From contig JACJZG010000002.1 in assembly GCA_020635715.1 (NCBI GenBank), forward strand, positions 210,333 through 274,332: a stretch of 64,000 nt of DNA. The letters run 5' to 3'. Within the stretch, counting starts at the first letter, position 1; every line of letters starts with the position of its first letter. This document shows, one piece after another, positions 45,825 through 53,133 of this stretch. The stretch comes from Flavobacteriales bacterium. Its GTDB lineage: Bacteria; Bacteroidota; Bacteroidia; Flavobacteriales_F; PHOS-HE28. A model generated the notes under the pieces. It was not told where the DNA came from, did not search any database, and was given only the letters and a program-made list of their open reading frames with translations. The translations under genes were made by a program, and so were the position numbers.

Positions 45825-46535
45825 TCAAGGCTTGCGGCCGATCACCACGATCTCATCCGCGAGGTGCGGCAGGAACTTGATGGCCAGGTTCTTTTTCCAG
45901 AAGGTGCGGTTCCATTCCGGATGGTTGTTCCGGTGGTGGGCACGCACGATCTGGAAGCCCGTCTCCGTGAACAGCTCCTTGATCTCCGGCAGCGTGTATT
46001 CCTTCACATGCATCCAATCGTCCCAGATCTGCTGCATGCCCGTGCGGTTCCACTCCTTGGCCCGTTCGATGAACACGGGATTCTCGACAGGAGGGACCCG
46101 TTCCGAATTGGAGCGCCCTTTCAAGAACTCCATCGCGCGCATGTAAGAGGTGGCGTTCACCGTTGTCAGGTACATGTAACCTCCACTGGGAAGCGCATCA
46201 AAAAGCTTGCGCATGAGGATGTACGGGGAGAAGCGGAAGTGCGCGATGCAATGCGTCAGGATGAAACAATCCACCGGCTCCTCGATCACCGACAGGTCCC
46301 CGGTGAAGAACTCCTGCAGGTAGATCCGGATGCCCTTCTCCTTCGCCCACTTCATGTTCACCTCCTGTGCCCACGGAGCCTCCACGGCGATCGAGCGGAC
46401 CCCACGGGCGTGCAGCTGCCGGGAAAGCAGCCCATCCTCGCCAGGACCGAGCTCGCAATAGACCTTGGCCTTCAGCCCGACGATATCGTCGACGCTGTTC
46501 TTGATCCGCCGTTCCTCGTACTCGAGCTCTGTCAT
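45825..46535 (-). CDS. SAM-dependent methyltransferase
   Basis: The 236-residue protein has a Rossmann core: motif I variant VYCELGPGEDGLLSRQL, an acidic strand end IAVEAPW, VDCFILTHCIAHFRFSPY and LPSGGYMYLTTVNATSYM. The following helices (FTETGFQIVRAHHRNNHPE) fit small-molecule methyltransferases. It starts at ATG 46535, 4 bases after a TATTTTCG box. The much longer frame to 47246 is the antisense of pheT and is rejected. Substrate unknown; it precedes the sterol-desaturase-like gene by 13 bases, so co-transcription is likely. Confidence 0.82.
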   Translation of the reverse strand: MTELEYEERRIKNSVDDIVGLKAKVYCELGPGEDGLLSRQLHARGVRSIAVEAPWAQEVNMKWAKEKGIRIYLQEFFTGDLSVIEEPVDCFILTHCIAHFRFSPYILMRKLFDALPSGGYMYLTTVNATSYMRAMEFLKGRSNSERVPPVENPVFIERAKEWNRTGMQQIWDDWMHVKEYTLPEIKELFTETGFQIVRAHHRNNHPEWNRTFWKKNLAIKFLPHLADEIVVIGRKP

Positions 46536-46539
46536 GGCT

Positions 46540-46547
46540 CGAAAATA
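46540..46547 (-). promoter_or_regulatory. -7 box (TATTTTCG) of the methyltransferase-desaturase run
   Basis: TATTTTCG on the minus strand, 4 bases before ATG 46535. Confidence 0.45.
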
Positions 46548-46604
46548 GTGGGGCGCCCCCCATTCCCCGCAAGCGCCGTTCCTTTGCGGCTTCGACCCAC
46601 ACCC

Positions 46605-49037
46605 ATGCGCATCTCCTGGAACTGGCTGCGCCAGTACATCCCCACCGATATCACCCCGCAGGAAGCCGCCGAGCTGCTGACCAGCACCGGACTGGAGACC
46701 GAGAGCGTCACCCGCTTCGAGCCGGTGAAGGGCATGCTGGAAGGGGTGGTGATCGGCGAGGTGAAGGAATGCGCCAAGCACCCCGATGCCGACCGTCTGA
46801 GCGTGTGCCAGGTGGACATCGGCGGTGAGAACCTCCACCAGATCGTATGCGGTGCACCCAACGTCGCGGCGGGCCAGAAGGTGCTCGTGGCGACCATCGG
46901 CACCACCATCCACCTGCCCGATGGCACCAGCTTCGTGATCAAGAAGAGCAGGATCCGGGGGCAGGAGAGCAATGGAATGATCTGCGCGGAGGACGAGCTG
47001 GGACTCGGGACGGGCCACGCGGGGATCATGGTGCTTGATGCTGCCGCTCCGGTGGGGAAGGGTGCTGCGGACTTCCTCGGCCTGCAGGCGGATGAGGTGT
47101 TGGAGATCGGCCTGACGCCGAACCGCACCGATGCCATGGGGCATGTGGGCGTGGCGCGCGACCTGCGGGCCGTGCTCGTACACCGGCATGGAACGGATGT
47201 GCCCCTGAACATGCCGTCCGTCGCGGACTTCGCCTCCGATGCCCAAGCCGACCCGATCGGGGTGGAGGTGAAGGACAGCTTCGCCTGCCCGCGATACGCC
47301 GGACTCCTGCTAACCGAGGTGCGCGTGGGTCCTTCGCCGAATTGGTTGCAGGAGCGACTGAACGCCATCGGCCTGAAGCCCATCAATAACGTGGTGGACG
47401 TGACGAACTACGTGCAGCATGATCTCGCCCAGCCGCTCCATGCCTTCGATGCCGACAAGCTGCGCGGTCGCCGGATCGTGGTGCGAATGGCCACCGAGGG
47501 CGAACCCTTCACCACCCTGGATGGTCGCGAGCGCAAGCTGAGCGCACAGGACCTGGTGATCGCCGATGCAGAGCGACCGGCCTGCATCGCCGGTGTCTTC
47601 GGCGGCATGGAGAGCGGGGTCACGGAAGGGACGAAGAACGTCTTCCTGGAAAGCGCCTGCTTCGAGCCGGGCACCATCCGACGCACGGCCCGCCGCCACG
47701 GACTCAACACCGATGCCTCCTTCCGCTTCGAGCGCGGTGTGGATCCGAACGGCACGATCATCGCCCTGCAGCGCGCGGCCCTGCTGCTGAAGGAAGTGGC
47801 TGGTGCGCGTATCGCTTCACCGATCACCGATGTCGACCATCGCACGAACCACGTCCGCTCCATCGAGCTCTCCTTCGCGGACTGCGCACGGCTGACCGGC
47901 GTGGGCATCCCTGCGGATGCCATCGTGCGGATCCTGGAACTGCTCGACTTCACCGTTACGGACCGCAATGCCCATCGCGTGATCGTGCAGGTGCCGTCGT
48001 ACCGCTTGGACGTGCTGCGCCCGGCCGATGTGATCGAGGAGATCCTGCGCATCCATGGGTACGACCATGTGCCCATCCCGGAGCACACGCAGGTGCCCGC
48101 CATGGTGCACGACCCGCTCGATCGCACCGCGTTGGGTGGTCGCCTCACCGCGCAACTCGTGGCACGTGGTTTCCGGGAGGTGATGACACCCTCGTTGGTG
48201 AGCGGTGCGAAGAGCAACGGCTTCCCGCTCGCGGAAGGCAGCGCCTTCGTTCGGGTGCAGAACCCCTTGAGCAACGAGCTCGACATCCTGCGCCCAACGA
48301 TGCTCTACGGCCTCCTCGGCGCCATCGCCTACAACAACAACCGCCAGCAGCGCGACCTGCGCTTCCTGGAGCGCGGACGGATCTACAGCGATGCGCACGG
48401 CAAGGTGGTGGAGTTGGACATGATCGCCATGGCCATCACCGGCAAGCGGCAGGTGGAAAGCTGGCGCACCCCGGCCACACCGGCCGACCTCTTCGACCTG
48501 AAGGCCGAGGTGGAGACCCTGCTGGAGCGTTGCGGTGCGAAGGGCACCATCACTTGGTCGCCGATGGATTTCCCGCTGCTCACCCACGCGCACGAGATCG
48601 TGGTCGGTGGACGGCATATCGGACGGATCGGGCAGGTGGCGGCGGCCACGCTCAAGTCCTTCGATGTGGCGCAACCCGTCTTCTTCGCGGAATTATCGGA
48701 GCAGGCCCTCCTGGAACTGGTGCAGGCGCAGAAGACCGCTTATGCGGATGTGGCCCGTTTCCCGAGCGTACGCCGCGACTTGAGCCTCCTGATCGATGGC
48801 GACCTACGCTTCGAGCGGCTGCGTGAGGTGGCCTTCGGCGCGGAACGCAAGCTCCTGCGCGAGGTGGGCCTCTTCGATGTCTACCAAGGCGACAAGCTCG
48901 CAGCGGGCAAGAAGAGCTATGCGCTCAGCTTCACCCTGCAGGATGAGGAGAAGACGCTGACCGACGATCAGGTGGACAAGGCCATGGGCCGCATCCGCAA
49001 GGCCATCGAAGGGGTGGGAGCGGAGGTACGAGGGTGA
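46605..49037 (+). CDS. pheT: Phenylalanyl-tRNA synthetase beta subunit
   Basis: PheT is the larger subunit of the alpha2beta2 enzyme that charges tRNA-Phe. The 810-residue protein has, in order, the N-terminal domain (MRISWNWLRQYIPTDITP), the tRNA-binding EMAP-like domain (HPDADRLSVCQVDIGGENL, IVCGAPNVAAGQKV), and the B3/B4 editing region (LFLE-type SACFEPGTIRRTARRHG). The B5 domain comes next, then the core (FREVMTPSLVSGAKSN, LSNELDILRPTML), and the C-terminal FDX-ACB anticodon domain (RFPSVRRDLSLLIDGD, SFTLQDEEKTLTDDQVD). ATG 46605 matches the known start. pheS is not adjacent, as is usual in Bacteroidota. Confidence 0.96.
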   Translation: MRISWNWLRQYIPTDITPQEAAELLTSTGLETESVTRFEPVKGMLEGVVIGEVKECAKHPDADRLSVCQVDIGGENLHQIVCGAPNVAAGQKVLVATIGTTIHLPDGTSFVIKKSRIRGQESNGMICAEDELGLGTGHAGIMVLDAAAPVGKGAADFLGLQADEVLEIGLTPNRTDAMGHVGVARDLRAVLVHRHGTDVPLNMPSVADFASDAQADPIGVEVKDSFACPRYAGLLLTEVRVGPSPNWLQERLNAIGLKPINNVVDVTNYVQHDLAQPLHAFDADKLRGRRIVVRMATEGEPFTTLDGRERKLSAQDLVIADAERPACIAGVFGGMESGVTEGTKNVFLESACFEPGTIRRTARRHGLNTDASFRFERGVDPNGTIIALQRAALLLKEVAGARIASPITDVDHRTNHVRSIELSFADCARLTGVGIPADAIVRILELLDFTVTDRNAHRVIVQVPSYRLDVLRPADVIEEILRIHGYDHVPIPEHTQVPAMVHDPLDRTALGGRLTAQLVARGFREVMTPSLVSGAKSNGFPLAEGSAFVRVQNPLSNELDILRPTMLYGLLGAIAYNNNRQQRDLRFLERGRIYSDAHGKVVELDMIAMAITGKRQVESWRTPATPADLFDLKAEVETLLERCGAKGTITWSPMDFPLLTHAHEIVVGGRHIGRIGQVAAATLKSFDVAQPVFFAELSEQALLELVQAQKTAYADVARFPSVRRDLSLLIDGDLRFERLREVAFGAERKLLREVGLFDVYQGDKLAAGKKSYALSFTLQDEEKTLTDDQVDKAMGRIRKAIEGVGAEVRG

Positions 49038-49203
49038 AGGACGAGGCTGCTTAACGGGCCTGCGCTTGCTACAGGCCGCCTTTCGTGGTCTTGTTCCTGG
49101 ACGAAGGTATCAAGCTTCAACGGGTGTTGTCACCGGGACGAGAGCGGCTTGGGACAAGCACATGCTAGCGACTGGCATGTATATCAACCGTAGTATGAAA
49201 TGT

Positions 49204-49899
49204 TCAGATTCTGAGCTTTCCAGCTCCATGAAAATCAATGTCTTTTGATTTCATGATATTCTTGTATGTCGCTGCATCTGTAATCATGAAGACATATGAA
49301 TCGCCTCCAAGGTCGAAGAAAAGCAATTGATGGTTTATTTGTTTCAGGTCCTTCTCAAGCGCTTTGAATAGACGAATGATGAACTCGCCATCTCTTGTTT
49401 CTCCGTCTGAGTACTGCTCCCTTAGTGCAATTGTATTAGACCAACTAAGTGTGTCAACTTTTGAGTTGATAAATTCTTCGATCTCACCTTCATTATCTTC
49501 GCCTCTCCAGTCAATGACTAGCGATAGACCTCGAATGTCTGCAAATGCTGCCAAGGCATCTATTGGTCTAATCTTCCTTGTCTGATTATTCAGGTAATTG
49601 GTGTAATGGGCTTCGAATTCAACTTTGTATTGCGAGAATATGATCTTGCCTATGTCAAAGTATCGATAGGCCTTTTTCTTTAGATTCTTCTTATTTCTGT
49701 ACCTTATAATGATTAGATAAATAAGTGCAGCAAGACTCCAAAAAAATAAAAAAGTCAAAATGATATTTTCGTCGACGTTGTCAACAAGTACGTACGTTAT
49801 TATACTAACTCCAATGCTAAGGCCAATGATTAAGATTAGCCCAATGATTCCAAAAAGCACGTATCGCCATGTTTTGGCTCTCATCGCCAGTTTATTCAT
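49204..49899 (-). CDS. AT-rich gene for a membrane protein of unknown function
   Basis: The 231-residue protein has two hydrophobic helices near the N-terminus (FGIIGLILIIGLSIGVSIITYVLV and ILTFLFFWSLAALIYLIII). A basic stretch (RYRNKKNLKKKAYRYF) and a soluble domain of mixed strands and helices follow, with EDNEGEIEEFINSKVD and LLFFDLGGDSYVFMITDA. I do not recognise the family. Base use is very unlike the neighbours: AT-rich codons with many Asn, Lys, Ile and Tyr. One 60-base line (from 49681) has 18 G+C by my count, where neighbouring genes run near two-thirds. Both flanks return to high GC. This suggests recent transfer. Start ATG 49899; no promoter or partner gene is evident. Confidence 0.7.
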   Translation of the reverse strand: MNKLAMRAKTWRYVLFGIIGLILIIGLSIGVSIITYVLVDNVDENIILTFLFFWSLAALIYLIIIRYRNKKNLKKKAYRYFDIGKIIFSQYKVEFEAHYTNYLNNQTRKIRPIDALAAFADIRGLSLVIDWRGEDNEGEIEEFINSKVDTLSWSNTIALREQYSDGETRDGEFIIRLFKALEKDLKQINHQLLFFDLGGDSYVFMITDAATYKNIMKSKDIDFHGAGKLRI

Positions 49900-50147
49900 T
49901 AACAATGCCGCTGTCTGAGCTTGCAGCTAACTACGGGGTTGTGACAGATCCTGGGTTTATTTCGCCTATGGACATGATCTTATTCCACTATTGGGGAGGA
50001 TACAGCCCAATAGCAACAAATCGCAGGGGGCGCAGGTTGAGGGTTCGGGGCCATGGTGCTCAAGCCCCCCGAAGATATCCTTTCACGTCGTCCGTACGTG
50101 CCATTCCGAAACGCACAGTACCAGACATGCCTGGGAATTGGGCTCAG

Positions 50148-50735
50148 TCACCGCACCAGCCACTGCTCCACCGCCGCCATCGCCTCTGCTTTCCCTTTCA
50201 CCCCAATGAGTTCCGCCCCATCCACCGGATCGTAGTTCAGTAGCCAGGTCACCAGGATCTCGCGGGCGGCAGCGGGCAGTTCGTGGATGTCCTCCGCTTC
50301 GACCGTGCGCAGGGCTGGGTCCACCGGCAGGGCGATGAGCTTGTCGTCGCGTTCACCGGCATCGAGCAGTTCGATGATGCCGATGGCTTCCACCTCCAGC
50401 ACCGTACCGCTGGGCAGGGTGCCGCAGAGCACGAAGACATCCACCGCATCGCCATCGCCGCCTTCCTCCTTCAGCATGCGGGTGCCGGGAATGAAGCCGT
50501 AGTTCGCTGGGTAGGGCAGGAAGGTGATCCGTCGTGGCACACCATTGCGCATGTCGACCGGGAAGCTGTTCGTGGCCTCGTCGTACTGGCGCTTCTCCAC
50601 CGTTCCCGCCGGGATCTCGATCACCGCGTTCAATACGCCCGGTCGCACCACGGCGGGCAGTTCGTTCAAGTTGGCCATCGGGTCGGTCGCACACGCCGAA
50701 AGGAGGAACGGAAGGACGTACCATGCGCGGCGCAT
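50148..50735 (-). CDS. ppa: Inorganic pyrophosphatase, predicted lipoprotein
   Basis: The 195-residue protein carries a lipoprotein signal with lipobox Cys15 (PFLLSAC) in front of a family I pyrophosphatase domain. The domain shows IEIPAGTVEKRQYDEATNSF, YPANYGFIPGTRMLKEEG, the metal-binding GDGDAVDVFVL, and GIIELLDAGERDDKLIAL. Family I enzymes cleave pyrophosphate to phosphate with Mg2+, normally in the cytoplasm. Here the signal places it on the periplasmic side. The metal and phosphate residues (DGDxxD, YPANYG) look intact. Whether it acts on pyrophosphate outside the cell is inference. Confidence 0.85.
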   Translation of the reverse strand: MRRAWYVLPFLLSACATDPMANLNELPAVVRPGVLNAVIEIPAGTVEKRQYDEATNSFPVDMRNGVPRRITFLPYPANYGFIPGTRMLKEEGGDGDAVDVFVLCGTLPSGTVLEVEAIGIIELLDAGERDDKLIALPVDPALRTVEAEDIHELPAAAREILVTWLLNYDPVDGAELIGVKGKAEAMAAVEQWLVR

Positions 50736-50780
50736 GGTGCCAAGTTCGGGCTTCCGCGCTCACAAGGCCCGTTCATGTAT

Positions 50781-50826
50781 CACCGCGGAGATGCAGAGTA
50801 CGCTGAGAACGCCCAGAGGAAAGACC
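50781..50826 (+). repeat. Remnant of a purine-rich extragenic repeat (HRGDAEYAE type)
   Basis: The sequence CACCGCGGAGATGCAGAGTA followed by CGCTGAGAACGCCCAGAGGA encodes HRGDAEYAENAQRKDL in one frame. It resembles the purine-rich CGCAGAG...GAGAA repeats that I know as degenerate multi-copy elements in many environmental genomes. Only one copy is in this window, between the pyrophosphatase gene and the beta-barrel gene. Confidence 0.4.
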
Positions 50827-50893
50827 TGTTGAAGGTTGTTTGCTGCAAGGGCGCAGAGGATCCGCCGATGGCGGATCGAAATGCGGAAATGGT

Positions 50894-52519
50894 CTACTGC
50901 AGGAAGTAGCCCACGGAGAGCACCGCACCGGCCGCACTGGAACGGCGGTCAAGACCGGTGGTCTGTACCGTGTTCTGCAACTGCCCACGCAGGGCGGGAC
51001 CTATCGCCACGGACCAATAGTCGCCGAAATGATAACGCACATGGCCCTGCAAGCTCCAGCCGAGCACCAATTCCGTGAAGGCCGCGTCGGTGAGATCGGT
51101 GTAGCCGTTCGCCGTGGGCAGTGCACCGCGTCGGCCTTGCAGGATGCCGAGCATGGGGCCGCCGCGCAGTCCGAAGCTCCAGTTCCCGCGGCGCAGGTGC
51201 GCATCGAAGAGCAGGGGGATCTCCAAGTAGCTTACACGGTTGCTCCGGGTGAGGGCATTGCGCCGGACCGAGGTGCTCACCTCTTCTGAAGTGGTGGTCA
51301 CCAGGACATAGATGGTCGTGTCGAGCATCTGCGTGACGTAGTACTGCTGGCCGTTGAGCCAGACCGTCCCGTTCACGATGAGGATGGTGGTGTCCACCGG
51401 GTCGAGGTAATGGTCCGTGATGGTGCGCCGCGATTCCTCCTGAAGCCGGTCCGATTCCAGTTGCTCCACATAGCTGGTGTAGTGCAGTCCGCTGCCGTAG
51501 CCGAAGTAGCGGCCCTGGTGCATCAATTCCACCCCGAAGGCACTGGACCCGGCGCTGCTCACCCGGCTGGCCCAATCGGTCGTGAGGTCGCCGGAATAAT
51601 CGGTGGTCGAGCGGAAGAGGCCGCCCCAAACACTTACCTCCAACTTGCGCGCGGCCATCGCGGCGGTCAGGTTCGAGTCAACAGCTGGTGGCGTATCCGC
51701 TACGTAGTCCGAGGAGTCGTTGGCGGCAACCAGTGGCACAGTGTCCCGTGTGATCACCGGAGCAGGCAACTTCCTTTCTGCAACGGCGCTGTCGGGCACG
51801 ACGGCCGGTGGATCCACTCGTTCAGTTATCGGCTTGTGATCCAAGGTCGGTTCCGTGGCCACAACAGGTAGATCCGGCTCGACACCATGGATGATGACGA
51901 CATCTTCATTCGATGTGTGGTCCTCGCCCGGCGTTGTCGTGGCCGAGGAAGGAATGGTCGAGCTGGGTACGACGACAACCGGCTCGATCGGATCGGCGAC
52001 GGAAGTGGCCGTGTTGATGCCTTGAGGCGGAACAACCGTTGCAGTGATCGCGGGCTTCTCATCCATCGACTTCGTGCTGGCGATCGAGGTCTGTTGGTGT
52101 GGAAAGGTGCCGCGCTTCTCTGGGATCGATGTCTCCTTCTTCTCCTGCACCACAGGTGAAGGTCGAACGTTCGTCGTGATCGGATCGTTACTGACAGTAG
52201 TCTTCGTGGTGGTCCCATCCACCAGCGGTTCCGCGATCTCCAAGGCGGACTTCACTTCTGGAACGGTCGCTTGTTGGTCGGTCGCCTCTGGTCGAACCGA
52301 TGCAACGGTCGATGTCTCCTGCTCGCGCGTGAACCACCAGGTTGCGACACCCATCCCGACGAGGAAGGGGATCCACAGGAGGAGTCGGCGCTTGCGACGG
52401 TCCTTCTGCTGGGCGTCGAGAGCGGGCTGCATGGCGGTCCAGGCGGCCTCATCGAAAGGATGTTCACGTTCGGCCAGCTTGCGCCGGGCCTGCTCGTCGA
52501 AGGCGTTCGGTGCGCTCAT
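50894..52519 (-). CDS. Predicted trans-envelope protein: cytoplasmic anchor, membrane helix, linker, outer-membrane beta-barrel
   Basis: The 541-residue protein has an N-terminal cytoplasmic part with FDEAAWTAMQPALDA, then one membrane helix near residues 46-64 (LLLWIPFLVGMGVATWWF). A linker of about 235 residues rich in Pro, Thr, Ser and Val follows. The C-terminal ~230-residue domain has alternating strands (KLEVSVWGGLFRSTTDYSG, YFGYGSGLHYTSYV, WSFGLRGGPMLGIL) ending in VLSVGYFLQ, as in outer-membrane beta-barrels. Its ATG overlaps the stop of the ECF sigma gene (ATGA), so the pair is coupled. The layout suggests a sigma regulator that senses the outer membrane directly. I know such sigma-coupled barrels in Bacteroidota only in outline. 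Confidence 0.75.
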   Translation of the reverse strand: MSAPNAFDEQARRKLAEREHPFDEAAWTAMQPALDAQQKDRRKRRLLLWIPFLVGMGVATWWFTREQETSTVASVRPEATDQQATVPEVKSALEIAEPLVDGTTTKTTVSNDPITTNVRPSPVVQEKKETSIPEKRGTFPHQQTSIASTKSMDEKPAITATVVPPQGINTATSVADPIEPVVVVPSSTIPSSATTTPGEDHTSNEDVVIIHGVEPDLPVVATEPTLDHKPITERVDPPAVVPDSAVAERKLPAPVITRDTVPLVAANDSSDYVADTPPAVDSNLTAAMAARKLEVSVWGGLFRSTTDYSGDLTTDWASRVSSAGSSAFGVELMHQGRYFGYGSGLHYTSYVEQLESDRLQEESRRTITDHYLDPVDTTILIVNGTVWLNGQQYYVTQMLDTTIYVLVTTTSEEVSTSVRRNALTRSNRVSYLEIPLLFDAHLRRGNWSFGLRGGPMLGILQGRRGALPTANGYTDLTDAAFTELVLGWSLQGHVRYHFGDYWSVAIGPALRGQLQNTVQTTGLDRRSSAAGAVLSVGYFLQ

Positions 52520-53076
52520 GATGCCACGGTTCGTTGGTTGTTCTTGTGAAGTGCGCCCAATGCGCGTTGCAGGATGGACCGTGCGTTCGACACGTGCCAC
52601 TTCGAGGTGCCTTCGCTGATGCCGAGCATCTCCGCGATCTCGTGATGCGCGTAGCCGTCGACGGCGAAGAGGTTGAAGACGTTGCGGGACATGTTGGGTA
52701 CGCGGGTCAGCAGTTCGGCGAAGGCCTCGGCCTCCATGTGTGCGAGGAAGTCGTTCAATTGCGGATCACCGCTCTGGTCCTGCAGTTGTTCCCCGCTCTC
52801 GAGCTCGCGTCGTTGCTTGTCGCGACGGAACGCGTCGATCACGGTGTTGATCATGATGCGCCGCGCCCAAGCCTCGAAGGGGACCTCCGGACGCCGCCGG
52901 TCCATCTGGGTGAGGATCTTGAGGAAGCCCTGGTTCATGCGTGCGGTGGCCTCCTGGCGGTCGCGTTCATAGCGGGAGCAGATGCCCATCATCATACCGT
53001 ACAAGGCGCGGTACATCTCGTACTGCGCCTTGCGGTCGTGCTCGCGGCACCGTGCTATGAGGGCTTCGCTCACCAT
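52516..53076 (-). CDS. ECF sigma factor (sigma-70 family)
   Basis: The 186-residue protein has both ECF regions. Region 2 shows MYRALYGMMMGICSRYERDRQEATARMNQGFLKI and a following PFEAWARRIMINTVIDAFRR (-10 recognition and core binding). Region 4 shows LLTRVPNMSRNVFNLFAVDGYAHHEIAEMLGISEGTSKWHVSNARSIL (helix-turn-helix). There is no long linker or extra domain. It is translationally coupled to the downstream beta-barrel protein, which is its most likely regulator. A TACCTTTC box lies 11 bases before the ATG. Confidence 0.92.
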   Translation of the reverse strand: MVSEALIARCREHDRKAQYEMYRALYGMMMGICSRYERDRQEATARMNQGFLKILTQMDRRRPEVPFEAWARRIMINTVIDAFRRDKQRRELESGEQLQDQSGDPQLNDFLAHMEAEAFAELLTRVPNMSRNVFNLFAVDGYAHHEIAEMLGISEGTSKWHVSNARSILQRALGALHKNNQRTVAS

Positions 53077-53087
53077 GGGTCGAACAG

Positions 53088-53095
53088 GAAAGGTA
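53088..53095 (-). promoter_or_regulatory. -7 box (TACCTTTC) of the ECF sigma gene
   Basis: TACCTTTC on the minus strand, one mismatch from TAnnTTTG, 11 bases before ATG 53076. The CCGGTAC direct repeats next to it could be an autoregulatory site, but this is untested. Confidence 0.4.
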
Positions 53096-53133
53096 CCGGA
53101 CCAGTACCGGCACCTCTCCCGTTCATCGAGCCT

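Noticed and set aside
45717..46604. N-terminal extension of pheT
   Set aside because: It is the reverse of a methyltransferase gene; pheT homology starts at ATG 46605.
49066..49248. Short plus-strand ORF at the edge of the AT-rich gene
   Set aside because: It crosses the composition boundary, overlaps the AT-rich gene antisense, and has no recognisable content.
50283..50909. A 208-residue plus-strand frame over the pyrophosphatase gene and repeat
   Set aside because: Antisense to the pyrophosphatase and ends in the purine-rich repeat; no conserved content.
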